Source: Brachyhypopomus gauderio (lineage: Eukaryota; Chordata; Actinopteri; Gymnotiformes; Hypopomidae). From it: DNA of 64,000 nucleotides. Below the pieces are notes generated by a model. That model saw only the letters and a program-made list of their open reading frames with translations. It had not been told where the DNA came from and searched no databases. The position numbers and the translations under genes were made by a program. Location of the stretch: the NCBI RefSeq assembly GCF_052324685.1, contig NC_135213.1, positions 4,055,646-4,119,645 of the forward strand, given 5' to 3'. This document shows positions 26,501-35,735 of this stretch, piece after piece; within the stretch, counting starts at the first letter, position 1, and the number at the start of each line of letters is the position of its first letter.

Positions 26501-29500
26501 AAAGGAGCTAAACACTTCTGGTTTTATTGTTCTCATCTGAAAGTTGAAAATGCCAGCAAAAAAGAAAGAGGCAGGCTTATCGGATGAACAGAATTTGGCT
26601 AGCGAGGCGAGCGGCTCACCACCGTCATGGTTCCTCTCTGAAATGGAGAAGGGGTTTTCGAAAATTCAAGACATGGTGGATAACCGTCTTGGCAAGCTCG
26701 GCGACATCATCGCAAAAATTCACACGAATCAAGCTGCCATTAACACCAAACTACATGAACTTTCAGCAAAGCAAACCGAGTATGAAACCGCTATAGTGGA
26801 CTTTCGTGCAGAGCTGGCTAATGCTAACAAAATCCAAGACGAACATATCAAGGAGCTGAAGGAAAAAATTGATGACATGGAAAACAGGGCGAGACGCAAG
26901 AATTTGCGCCTTGTGGGATTTCCTGAAGGTGTCGAGGGTAAAGACGGAGCGAGTTTTCTCCGAGAGTGGCTACCAAAAATTCTCGACATCAGTGACGAAC
27001 AGGCAGGATCATTCGAAATCGAAAGATGTCACCGCAGTCTCCAACAGCGACCTGCCGAGCACGAGAAGCCACGGGCACTGGTTGCTCGCTTTCTCCGCTA
27101 TAGGGACACCGAAATAATTCTCCAAACGGCCAGGAGAAAAGGCGAGCTGAGGTTCGGAAACTCAACCATTATGGTCTTCAGGGATGTGTCCACGGCACTG
27201 TACAAAAGAAAACGGGCGTTTAACGACATAAAGAGACGACTGAGAGACCACAACATCACCTACAGTTTGCTCCACCCGGCTACTCTTAGGGTGAATTTCT
27301 CGGAGGGACGCCGCAATTTTTCATCCCCATCATCAGCGGAGAACTACTTTCAGCAACACCATCCACAGCTGCTCCAGGGAAGGCCAAGTTCGTAAATATG
27401 AACTCCATGAGGAAAAGGTATACCATGTAAAAGACGGACTGCTGCTTGTTTAGTTCTATTTATCTATGCAGAGCTTAGGCCGATATAGGTGACGTGAATG
27501 TGGATCGCTTCACCTGAGCGTGTTATAGGGGAGTTTACTAGGTCTACAGTTTGTTCGGGGGTACGTAGACCCAGAGGGTGGAGGGGCAAAATCCTTTTTA
27601 TATATTTGGTTATACTCAATTATCGTCGTGTTCTAAATGAAAGTCTGGTTTCACTTTCACTTTTTTGTATTTGTGCGAAGGCGCTGCTGATGTGTAGCGA
27701 TGAGTATTTGCTAATTTCCTTGTCATTTATTTTTCTGCTAGTAGCTGTAGTAACAGGCTCTAACGAACTTTACGGTAGAGGAAAAGATGGTAGGGACACC
27801 CTCAATATATAGATTTTTATCATGGAATGTTAATGGTTTAAATAATGCCTTAAAACGCAAGAAAGTACTGAGCTATATTAAAACCAAAACGATAGATTTT
27901 GCCTTCCTGCAAGAAACCCACTTAACGAACGAGGAACATAAAAAACTTGAAAGACAATGGCCAGGGCAGCTGTTTTTTTCATCCTTTACATCACAATCCA
28001 GAGGGGTGGCAATTTGGGTAAACAAAAAGATCTCCTTTCAGCCTGAAACTATTGAAAAAGACGCAGGTGGACGCTTTATAATTATTAGAGGACTTGTTGG
28101 CTTAGAACCACTTGTTTTGGTGAATATCTATGGGCCAAATTACGATGAACCAAAATTTTTTTTAGACATTTTCTTTAAATTAACGTATGCTTCCACAGAA
28201 CTAATAATCGGAGGAGATATGAATCTGGTGTTAGATATGTGGGATAGATCAACAATACAGGCACCCCTAACCCAGGCAGCTAAAACACTAAAGAAAGAAA
28301 TACTGAGTCATAACCTCATAGACATATGGAGAGAATCAAATAAAACCAAACAAGAGTATTCATTTTATTCACATAAACACAATAGTTACTCTAGAATTGA
28401 CCTTTTCCTTATACACACCGGGAGAGAACCTAGAGTATTATCATGTGAATATCTAGCCAGAACTATCTCAGACCACTCTCCTTTATTGCTGTCAATGGAT
28501 AGTCAATATGCATCATCTAGGCCCAAGCGGTGGAGGTTTAATACTCATCTTCTTAATGACTCAAAATTTGTGAAATTTATAAACACTAACATAGACACTT
28601 TCCTAAATATAAACAAGGGCTCTGCGTCTCCGGTTATAATTTGGGAATCTATGAAAGCATACCTTAGAGGTCTAATCATTTCTTACTCAGCAAATAGGCG
28701 GAAAAACCACTTAACACAATTGCGCTCCATAGAACTAGAAATAAAAAAACTAGAAGAGACTCATAGCACCACAAAAGATGAACAGATACTCCAACTACTC
28801 AATGCTAAAAAACTTGAATACAATATTCTAATTACTCGTGAAGCTGAAAACGCCATCCTCAGAAGTAAAGCTCAATACTATGAACATGGAGACAAGGCAG
28901 GGAAGCTGTTAGCATGGCAGATTCGGAAGGAAGATGCCCACAGGTCAATCACTACCATTAAACTTATAAATGGTACAGTCACTAAAGACCCTAAATTAAT
29001 TTAATTCAGCATTTGAAACATTCTATAAGTCACTCTACACATCACAGAATAGTGATATAGCTGATATAGATTCTTTTCTGGATGGCCTTGAAACTCCAGC
29101 AATATCCGATCAGGAACGAGGGAACCTAGAAATTAAGGTTTCGAAGGAAGAAATTACAGAAGCTATTGCAAATCTACCAATGGGTAAATCGCCAGGATTA
29201 GATGGTTTTTCTACAGATTTTTATAAAAAGTTTTTACCCAGATTGATCAACCCTATGATAGAAATGTACAATAGAATGTTTGAAGATGGTCAACTTCCAG
29301 AAACATTGGAACAAGCTTTAATTATTGTAATCTTAAAACCAGGAAAAGATGCAAAATTGTGTGGTTCATACAGACCTATATCATTATTAAATACGGATTA
29401 CAAAATTTTAACAAAAGTAATTGCCAGTAGGCTGGCTCTGGTTCTACCAAAGCTGGTGGCTCATGATCAAACTGGTTTTATTTTCCAACGCTCTGGTACA

Positions 29501-32500
29501 GATAATATACGAAGGTTTTACAATATTTTACATTATGCCAAACACACTGATGAACCAGTCCTTGCAGTCTCCTTAGATGCTGAAAAAGCATTTGACCATG
29601 TTGAATGGAACTACCTAAGCTCATTATTAAAGAACATGAATTTTGGCCCAAATTTTCTCAAAATAATTAAGATTTTGTATCAACACCCCATGGCCTGTGT
29701 TCAAACTAATAATGATATTTCCCCACTTTTTCCTCTAACACGGGGTACAAGGCAAGGCTGCTCTTTGTCTCCAGGGTTGTTCTCACTTGCAATTGAGCCC
29801 TTAGCTATTGGCATTAGGAAACACTCAAAAATACATGGAGTACATATCAGTGACAAGACACATGTCATTTCACTATTTGCAGATGACATCATGTTATATA
29901 TCACTCAACCCCAAAAATCAGTTAGGGGTTTATTGGAACTGCTAGATAGGTTTGGGGTGGTTTCAGGCTATAAAGTGAACAAAACCAAAAGTGTCATCAT
30001 GCCTCTTAATTCAGCAGCAGAAAAGACTTCCCATATAAATATTCCCTTCTCCTGGAAGCACCAGCTTACTTATCTGGGTATACATATATCTAAGGAAGTA
30101 AACCACACCTTTGAGCTTAATTACACACCACTATTAAAAAAGGCAGAACAGGAGCTAGAAAGGTGGAAACGTTTGCCCATTTCGCTAATTGGACGTGTAA
30201 ATTGCATAAAGATGAACATTCTTCCTAAATTTTTATATCTTTTCAGGAATCTCCCTATCTCTATTCCTCAGTATTTTTTTAAACGTCTCAATAGCTCAAT
30301 TATAAGTTTCTTATGGAACAACAAAAATGCAAGAGTTAAACTTAAGGTGCTATGTCGTCCTACACATGAAGGGGGGCTTGGTTTACCTGACTTTCAGCTG
30401 TACTACTGGGCTGCCCAATCAATAACAATATGGGCCTGGCAAGCAGATTTTCAAAATCCTCCCGCCTGGGTGCAACTGGAACAGTATTTCGTAGCTAATA
30501 CATCTCTATCCAGTTTACCCTACATTCCTCAATATCACACTCTTAAATCTGCCACTAGCAACCCCCATATTATACATAATTGTAAGTTGTGGTTGGAAAT
30601 ACGTAAAAAAACCAGAAACCAGAAACTAGTTTATCCAGACACGCCATTCCATAACAACCCAGCCTTACCGGAACCATTAAGAGACAGTAGCAGTCATATA
30701 TGGTTTAACAAAGGAATACATACATTTGGCCAATTATACCAAGACAATATCTTAATGACATTCGACCAAATAAAACAAGCATTTCAGCTGCATGACAAAC
30801 AGTTCTTCAAATATCTACAAGTCAGAAATTACATTAGGGTGCAACAAGGAGGACGATTAGAAGCTTTATCACCTGCTGTCTTGGATACCAAACTGCTGGA
30901 ATATCATACCGCAAAGGGCTTTGTTTCCTACATGTATAGAATACTGTGGGAACTAACCAATACAGAAACACTTGCAATTAAGACAAAATGGGAGCAAGAT
31001 TTAAATCTTTCCTTTGAGGCAGAAGAGTGGAAGCATATTTGTAAAATAGGCCGAACGTATTTCAATAGCAGACACAAACTCCTCCAGTTTAATTTACTTC
31101 ATAGAACATACTACACCCCTGAGAGGCTTAACAAGATACATTGTAGATACTCTAAATTTTGTCCAAGATGCAAGACCGAAACAGGTTCTGTCCTTCACAT
31201 GTTCTGGTCTTGCTCTCACATTGATGGATTTTGGAGGGAGATACAGAGACTTATTGAAATTATAACTGGTGTTAAGTTACCCTTATGCCCTAGGCTGACC
31301 TTGTTAGGGGATGAGTCTTCGCTCTCAGTAAATAAAGTAAATACCAAAGCTAATACTAGGTTTATTAAACTGGCCTTAATTGCTGCAAACAAATGTATAA
31401 CCCACAAATGGAAAAGCAGTGAGCCTCCAAGTCTATCAATGTGGGTGAAAGAACTCTCTTATGTTCCATCTGAAAAGATTATGTACAATTTAAGGAAAAA
31501 GCCTAAGACATTCGAAACAATCTGGGGAAATTTTATTACTTTTATGTCCTCTTCCAACTTTCCATAACCATCTGTTAAAAGAAGATTGGTGTTTACAGCT
31601 ACTAAGGACCTTGAAGTAGATATGAAGCTTAACATTACTACAGTGCTTCTAACATGTGAATATAGACATCGCAGTGTTTTGTTTTTATTTATTATTTTTT
31701 TTTATTATTATTTTTTTTCTCTTTCCTTTTTTTCCTTATTTATCTATTTATTTAATTTTGCCCTTCCTTTGTTCGGGGGTGGGGATGGGGATAATTTTGA
31801 CAACTTTGTTAACATTATTGTATACAAGTAATATTTAATGTGTGACTAATAAAGAAAAATATTGATAAAAAAAAAAAATCGGCAGAAAATGGACCAAAAA
31901 TCACACAGTGTATGCCCAGCTTAAGGAGGAGTAGGACTTTAATAGAAGAGCCGCCAATAACATCAGCATCTTCAGTCGTAACTGCTTTAGCGGCTACATC
32001 AGCAGGTGGAGGAGTAACGGTTGTAGTTTACAGTAGCGGGGGCTACAAACCCTGCAGCAAGGAGGTCGCGATAATGGCCCCCGGAGGAAACGGGGCTGGC
32101 GTGGGGGTGGCGGAGGGGGCAGACGCACGCGTGGGGTGTGCCTCACCAGCCACACGGTTCTGCCTTCCACCATGCTGCCTCCCATCCCACAATGCCCTGG
32201 GGCTCTGGGCGAACCTGACTGACAGTAATTGGATGGTGGGTGGGATGGAAGGATGGTGGTGCAGACAGTGAGAGGCCAACTATAAAGAGAGAGGGGGAGG
32301 TAGATGGATGGAGATGATTTGAGTGCTGCAACACACACACACACACACACACACCATGTCGCCGAAAGAGTCTCAAGTCCTGCATGTGCATCACAGCCTC
32401 TACGAAGGTCCGTTCAAAGTGCCTCAAGCCCAGAGCTCCGTCACGCACCACCCACGGTCTCTCCTCTGCTCCACAGACGGCTACTCCACCATTGACCAAA

Positions 32501-33498
32501 GGGACAAGGACGGCCAGTATAGAGCAGGACACGTCCCGTCGGACCTGATGGAGCGCGAGCCGCTGAAGGTAAGGCCTGCTCCACACCGGGGGTGTCACTA
32601 TGGTTCTGGGACGCTGCGGGCGGGAGTGTGTCGGCTCTGTCCAGGAAGCCCCAGCCCTGCAACGACAGGAGGGTAAGGGAGAGTTGACGGCAGGGGGTTG
32701 GCTGGTGGTTGTGTTTTGTGAGGACCCGCCCCCGTTCATGGGAGGAGATCAAAGCTCACGTTAGTACTGATAATGCGCCACTACTGGGGCTGTTCCAGAG
32801 TAATTAATTATTGAGGGCAACAGAGGAAGAAATCTAGCTGTAGTTTCCCCTGCTGGGTTCATTATGTGTTCACTGAAGCTGAGAATATCAAAGGAAGATT
32901 CCTTTTATTTCCACGAAGTCCAATATTTTTTAATGCAGCCTGATTTTGCTGTCAGGGATACCAGCCACTTCAGTTGAGAGGCGATGGGTTTTTGTATCGC
33001 CCCACTAACAAAAGTGCGCCCCCTTGTGTCCGTCGGAACCACTGCGAAGCTCTTGCTCTCACAACTGCAATATCACCAGCTCGGGGGTTCTCTGTTTGCT
33101 CATTTTGATTTGCATGAATTCACTTTGGTTATGTTTTTATTCTCCCAATCACTCTTCTCTCTCTCTCGGCCACAAATGCTTTCTAATCTCAAGGACTAAC
33201 TCAACATTCAACCGTTTTTGCCGCCAACCCCCCCCCCAATTTTTGTCTCTTGTCCCCCCCCCCCCCCCTCACTTTCCCTCTTTCCTTCTTTCTCTCTCTT
33301 TTTGTCTGTCTTCCTCTCTCTCCCTCTCACTCTATCTCTCTCTGTTAAAAGCGTTTATTTATTGCTGATTTCTTAACCCCTCTCCTGTTGCCGCAGAGTG
33401 ACATGAATAGGAAACACTGTATGCGGAGCAACAGGCCGACGGTCAGTCTAGTGGACGCGTGCGAGGTCAGGCCTCAGCCTGTTGACTCCTGGGTGTAA
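14548..33498 (+). CDS. arvcf: arvcf, catenin of the p120 family (3' part, last eight coding exons)
   Basis: Partial at the 5' side. Exons: 14548-14675, 17909-18059, 18977-19169, 20208-20319, 20803-20890, 21464-21517, 32477-32568, 33397-33498; every donor is GT, every acceptor AG, and phases join without a break. They give 305 complete codons plus part of one. The product is the C-terminal armadillo repeats (for example [51 protein letters not shown]) followed by the unstructured tail with [31 protein letters not shown] and the C-terminal PDZ ligand PQPVDSWV. The tail pattern (IPMD.LGP, DGYST, LVDA...PQPVDSWV) matches ARVCF as I know it, better than CTNND1 or CTNND2. ARVCF binds the cadherin juxtamembrane region at cell junctions, and the DSWV end binds PDZ proteins such as Erbin and Scribble. 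Intron 21,518-32,476 is packed with transposons. Confidence 0.93.
14676..16985. repeat. CA-rich minisatellite in an arvcf intron
   Basis: About 2.3 kb made almost only of the words CACTCCTACACA, CACTCACACA, CACATCCTACA, CATATCCTACA and CTCCTATACA in changing order. It begins about 15 bp after the donor at 14,676 and fills most of the 3.2-kb intron. Longer composite blocks recur, for example around 15,480-15,640 and 15,720-15,900. Stop-free plus-strand frames here are low-complexity artefacts. Confidence 0.95.
16986..17908. other. Remainder of the arvcf intron
   Basis: Unique-looking intron sequence between the CA-rich minisatellite and the exon at 17,909. Only short GT runs (about 17,333-17,366 and 17,545-17,560) stand out. 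It ends in TCCTCCACCCTCCTGCAG, a strong acceptor. Nothing else is recognisable. Confidence 0.6.
18070..18185. repeat. GC-rich 18-bp tandem repeat
   Basis: Six or so copies of a CTCTCTCCACCCCGCCCC-type unit lie 10 bp after the donor of the arvcf exon that ends at 18,059. Pyrimidine-only on the plus strand. Confidence 0.85.
18599..18935. repeat. 37-bp minisatellite in an arvcf intron
   Basis: About nine imperfect copies of a 37-bp unit beginning TCTGGAATGTTCTAGTCTGG. Later copies diverge (TAGAATGTTGTAGACTGG). The array lies about 40 bp upstream of the acceptor for the exon at 18,977. It has no coding sense. Confidence 0.92.
19170..20207. other. arvcf intron without recognisable elements
   Basis: About 1 kb between two arvcf exons. 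A T-rich tract lies at about 19,725-19,762. No exon, RNA gene or transposon end was recognised, although old repeats cannot be excluded without a library search. Confidence 0.5.
21811..22686. mobile_element. hAT-type DNA transposon relic, 876 bp
   Basis: The ends are inverted repeats: CAGGGGTGTCAAACTC on the left and GAGTTTGACACCCCTG on the right, identical over 16 bp. The flanks 21,803-21,810 (ATCTAGAG) and 22,687-22,694 (ATCTAGAC) form an 8-bp target-site duplication with one mismatch. CAG...CTG ends with an 8-bp duplication are diagnostic of hAT elements. The interior is mostly AT-rich, with one minus-strand remnant of a BED-zinc-finger transposase, so it is an internally deleted, non-autonomous copy. 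It lies in the long arvcf intron. Confidence 0.93.
22263..22502 (-). pseudogene. Remnant of hAT transposase N-terminus (BED-finger-like)
   Basis: About 79 codons read through without a stop, but there is no ATG at the head of the open stretch. The product has the layout of the N-terminal BED-type zinc finger of hAT/GTF2IRD2-ZBED transposases: RVFKERW near the start, then a C-x2-C pair (CVLC), then [14 protein letters not shown], a degraded version of the usual finger helix in which the second zinc-binding histidine is missing. No catalytic hAT core follows, so it cannot encode a working transposase. The family call rests on the finger pattern together with the hAT ends of the surrounding element. 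Confidence 0.65.
22969..23391 (+). pseudogene. Tc1-like transposase, N-terminal fragment
   Basis: 140 codons from ATG to a stop. It contains the paired helix-turn-helix DNA-binding region of Tc1-like transposases ([20 protein letters not shown], then [13 protein letters not shown]; second part [20 protein letters not shown]). A full transposase of this family is about 340 residues with a DDE catalytic triad. Here the reading frame ends before the first catalytic Asp, and the downstream homologous DNA (about 23,392-23,608) is frameshifted and shortened, so the gene is dead. Confidence 0.88.
23609..23780 (+). mobile_element. SINE-like insertion inside the Tc1 relic
   Basis: About 170 bp interrupts the Tc1 3' region: sequence homologous to the transposase end stops at CTATGCCA and resumes at about 23,784 with CATGTCTTAAAGCAAAAGGG. 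The insert ends with TGTAAAGCGACCTTGGGTAC, CTTGAAAAGGCCATATATAAA and an (ATTC)n tail, which is the usual 3' end of fish LINE-mobilised SINEs. A short ATGC(C)A match flanks it as a possible duplication. Confidence 0.75.
24251..24715. repeat. 91-bp minisatellite
   Basis: About five near-identical copies of a 91-bp GGT/GAT-rich unit (contains GGTATGGATGCGGTGGTGAT). A single T/C change (TATGTTGAGG versus TATGTCGAGG) separates early from later copies. 91 is not a multiple of three, so each frame rotates between copies; this argues against coding. Confidence 0.95.
24895..25290. repeat. 125-bp minisatellite
   Basis: Three copies of a 125-bp unit; the marker TATGACAATAAGGTGATGG occurs at about 24,991, 25,116 and 25,241. 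The same GATGGTGTTGG words are seen in the adjacent 91-bp array, so both probably grew from one simple GGT/GAT-rich progenitor spanning about 24,060-25,310. Confidence 0.94.
25800..26084 (-). other. Decayed Thr/Glu-rich tandem sequence
   Basis: On the minus strand the DNA is a loose repetition of ACTGAAGTT/ACTACTGAAG words and translates, with frame changes and stops, into Thr-Thr-Glu-Val / Pro-Thr-rich strings such as [11 protein letters not shown] and [16 protein letters not shown]. Similar sequence continues on the far side of the MITE (about 31,925-32,045, reading [19 protein letters not shown]). It is either a degenerate minisatellite or a relic of a mucin-like coding exon; no intact frame remains. 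Confidence 0.45.
26550..27395 (+). CDS. L1 ORF1 protein (RNA-binding chaperone)
   Basis: 281 codons from the ATG at 26,550; an in-frame TTG just upstream is not a start. Layout fits L1 ORF1p: a Lys-rich N-terminus (MPAKKKEAG), a heptad-rich coiled coil at about residues 35-115 (runs such as [20 protein letters not shown]), then an RRM-like and C-terminal domain with [28 protein letters not shown]-like ([14 protein letters not shown]), and a [13 protein letters not shown] segment. In this family the protein trimerises through the coiled coil and coats the LINE RNA. The frame is intact, which suggests a recent copy. Confidence 0.9.
   Translation: MPAKKKEAGLSDEQNLASEASGSPPSWFLSEMEKGFSKIQDMVDNRLGKLGDIIAKIHTNQAAINTKLHELSAKQTEYETAIVDFRAELANANKIQDEHIKELKEKIDDMENRARRKNLRLVGFPEGVEGKDGASFLREWLPKILDISDEQAGSFEIERCHRSLQQRPAEHEKPRALVARFLRYRDTEIILQTARRKGELRFGNSTIMVFRDVSTALYKRKRAFNDIKRRLRDHNITYSLLHPATLRVNFSEGRRNFSSPSSAENYFQQHHPQLLQGRPSS
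27787..31567 (+). pseudogene. L1 ORF2 (endonuclease-reverse transcriptase) with a single frameshift
   Basis: Opens at the ATG at 27,787. First part, 405 codons to a stop at 29,002-29,004: an exonuclease-endonuclease-phosphatase domain with [30 protein letters not shown] and SDHSPLLL, the usual catalytic motifs. The continuation is in another frame from about 29,005: [45 protein letters not shown], and the catalytic FADDIM box, then the long C-terminal region with a Cys-rich segment ([18 protein letters not shown]). One single-base-type indel near 28,999-29,006 separates the two parts; no other stop was noticed. As it stands the endonuclease and the reverse transcriptase are not made as one protein, so this copy is probably immobile. 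Confidence 0.9.
31925..32476. other. End of the long arvcf intron
   Basis: The first about 120 bp continue the Thr-rich-like decayed sequence seen before the MITE. A (CA)n tract lies at 32,331-32,354. The stretch ends in TCTCTCCTCTGCTCCACAG, a strong acceptor for the arvcf exon at 32,477. The open plus-strand stretch before that acceptor was not accepted as coding. Confidence 0.6.
32569..33396. other. Last arvcf coding-region intron
   Basis: Pyrimidine-rich towards the 3' side: C-runs at 33,227-33,237 and 33,255-33,268, then a CT-rich stretch to about 33,345, and the acceptor TGCCGCAG at 33,396. No other feature seen. Confidence 0.6.
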
Positions 33499-33842
33499 TT
33501 GCATGCATGGTAGGTCCCGCGCGTCTGCTCCCCACCTGTCTGTCACCTGTGACCGTGGCCCGTCTTCACTGCCGGGCCCCCACGGCTGCGCTTTTGGGCC
33601 GTGCCTAAACCCAGAGAGCGACGTGGCTCACCCGACAGCAGACCGACGGTTCGGCCCAAAGGTCGTGCGCTCGACGGCCACGTTGAGTCGCATGCCTCTC
33701 GCGTCTCTGTGTGTCTCTAGTTCTTTCCCCAGCTGCCAATAGCAGCGCAGATTTGCGTGTCCGGATTGGCTCCCCAAAAGAGCACGGCTCTCTGGGTTAA
33801 CTACAGCACACGCCCCTCGCTTCTGTCATCCTGCTTCTATTG

Positions 33843-34003
33843 TGTCCGCCCCCTTCCCCAACTCCCGGCCCCCTCCCCCAACTCCCCGCCCCCTTCCCCA
33901 ACTCCCCGCCCCCTCCCCCAACTCCCCGCCCCCTTCCCCATCTCCCCGCCCCCTCCCCCATCTCCCCGCCCCCTTCCCCACCCTGGTTCCCGTCTCCCCG
34001 CCC
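33843..34003. repeat. C-rich tandem repeat, about 22-bp unit
   Basis: Seven or so copies of CCGCCCCCTTCCCCAACTCC-like units, with a CATCTCC variant towards the 3' side. Pure pyrimidine-rich plus strand downstream of the arvcf stop. Confidence 0.9.
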
Positions 34004-34182
34004 CCATGGGGATATCTGTTACTTCACACACAGTGGGTCCCTGCTAATTTGATTCATCCTTTCCATGTCATCGTTTCCAAAATCTTCACGCTTCTAGGTT
34101 AAGGCATATTAAGGTTTGAAGGTAAGTTACAGGCAGAAACTCTGGTCTGGAAATCAGTGCTTCATTAATACATTCTTGCATT

Positions 34183-34186
<4 letters not shown>

Positions 34187-34242
<56 letters not shown>

Positions 34243-34268
34243 AATGAGTGTGAATGTGTGTGTGTGTG
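34187..34268. repeat. (GT)n microsatellite
   Basis: A GT run of about 54 bp (34,187-34,240) with a short second run at about 34,255-34,268. Confidence 0.95.
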
Positions 34269-34810
34269 ACGCTCACATGATCTTCCCATCCTCACTAGCG
34301 TCATCGCACTGCAGTGCTGCGCTTGGGTGCGCCCCGATCGGTGAAGCCATCGTAACATATTCCCGTACGGGATACGTAACACGTCGTCGTTGGCCCGTCA
34401 TGCAGAACGTTGTTTTCGTACGGGACCTTCCTCTGACGTGTTGTGTCTCCTTCCCACAGGCCTAGCCGGCCCCGGCTCCTCACCTCGGCCCGGACACGGA
34501 TCCCACAAGACGCGTCACCACTGCCATTTCTCAAGGACTCGCCCAGCGACGAGGAACCATCAGCGGACCTTTTTACGAGACAGAGAGAGAGAGAAAATAA
34601 CCCACATACTTTCGACGGGCAGGCAGCCAGCCTCGCCTTTCTCCGCCAGGCGAAGAGGAAACGGGAATGCGGGAGGCGTTTTCGGTGATGGCGGCAGCTA
34701 AAGGACCTGTGTCTCACATTCCCACTGAGCAGGAACCCGGTACGGCAGCAAGCACTCCGCCCGACAGTTCAGCTTCATCACTGCGGGCGGAGGGATGGGT
34801 GGAGACGTGG

Positions 34811-34858
34811 TCGGGTGGATGGATGGATGGATGGATGGATGGATGGATGGATGGATGA
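34811..34858. repeat. (GGAT)n tetranucleotide repeat
   Basis: About eleven perfect GGAT units downstream of the arvcf stop codon. Confidence 0.95.
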
Positions 34859-35695
34859 GTCGCAAGCAAAGAGAAGGTGATGTCGCGGACTTGGATCTGT
34901 ACTGAAAATAAATGGAGCGATAAGAATACGAGGGAAAACTGTTTGGACAAAACGTCACGATGGCCAGATGTCCTTGTTTGTTTAAATTCTGTCCTGTTTC
35001 GTTAGTGTTTTGGTTTTGTTCCGTTTTTGATCTGAAGGTCTGTGGTGGTGGGTGGGTGTATGTGTTAATGAAAGGAAAAGGGACGTTTGTGATTGGTGAA
35101 TCCTCAGAGGAGGCGGGGCAGTGTCCTTGTGCCATTTTCTCCGATTCCTGCCTCCACCTGCCAGCGGCTCCTTCAGGAGACATTTTTGTGATTTACAGAA
35201 GCGGTTTGCCACAACATGCTAACGTCGCCGACAGTATCCGAACATTCTCTGGCCGACGGTAGCGTAATTTCATTTGTGTAATGCTGTTTTTCCACTTTAC
35301 TTTGAGGGAGGGCGCTATCGTAAAATCAAAACAGTGCTCCTGTAGCCAGCGCTGAGCATGGAGGTTCGGTACCAGCTGTCTTTGAACCGGGCTGAGGCAA
35401 ACAATCCCACATGCTTCTGAAACGAACATGAGGCTGTGCTTATGATTGGTTTGAGATGGTCGCCGTTGGAGTTTGGAATGTCTGTTTACATCAAAGGGAG
35501 AATGGAGGGAAAGGTCAGTAGGTGTCAGTAGACGGAAGGTTCCAGAAGTCAGTAGGTTTCTGTGCAGAAGATGTAAAGGAAGGGGCTTTTTGGAGCAGGG
35601 GAGGCTGTTGCTCGCTTTTGGTGTCAGATGGACACACATTTGACCCTTTTATATTTTTGTTGGTTTTCTAAATGTATATTAGGGTCATAAAACAT

Positions 35696-35697
35696 AA

Positions 35698-35734
<37 letters not shown>
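35696..35734. repeat. (CA)n(TA)n microsatellite
   Basis: A CA run of about 22 bp is fused to a TA run of about 16 bp. Confidence 0.93.

Positions 35735-35735
<1 letters not shown>

Larger units (their letters stand above)
26393..31873 (+). mobile_element. Nearly intact L1-clade LINE, about 5.5 kb
   Basis: A complete non-LTR retrotransposon: short 5' UTR, ORF1 (26,550-27,395), ORF2 (27,787-31,567 with one frame break), AT-rich 3' UTR, AATAAAGAAAAAT signal and an A tail at about 31,867-31,878. The target-site duplication AAAAATCGGCAGAAAATGG is present at 26,374-26,392 and 31,874-31,892 (the leading A residues merge with the tail). Two ORFs, an apurinic-type endonuclease, an A tail and a long target duplication together indicate the L1 clade. 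It inserted into a MITE within the arvcf intron, in the same orientation as arvcf. Confidence 0.95.
26088..31921. mobile_element. PIF/Harbinger-like MITE (about 334 bp) split by an L1
   Basis: Left end AGCTGGGCGTACACTGTATG (26,088) and right end CACAGTGTATGCCCAGCT (finishing at 31,921) are imperfect inverted repeats. TAA flanks both sides (26,085-26,087 and 31,922-31,924), the 3-bp TWA-type target duplication of PIF/Harbinger elements. With the L1 and its duplication removed the element would be about 334 bp, with no coding capacity. Superfamily assignment rests on the 3-bp duplication and the absence of CAG...CTG ends. Confidence 0.8.

Noticed and set aside
31912-32739. Open frames around 31.9-32.7 kb on both strands, including plus-strand sequence continuous with the arvcf exon at 32,477
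   Set aside because: Only the part from 32,477 to 32,568 is exon: it starts after a clear CACAG, keeps phase and matches the ARVCF tail. The upstream extension runs from a CA repeat and has no family match.
34301-34717. Overlapping open frames on both strands after the arvcf stop
   Set aside because: Short, with no recognisable domain; consistent with GC-rich 3' UTR sequence.
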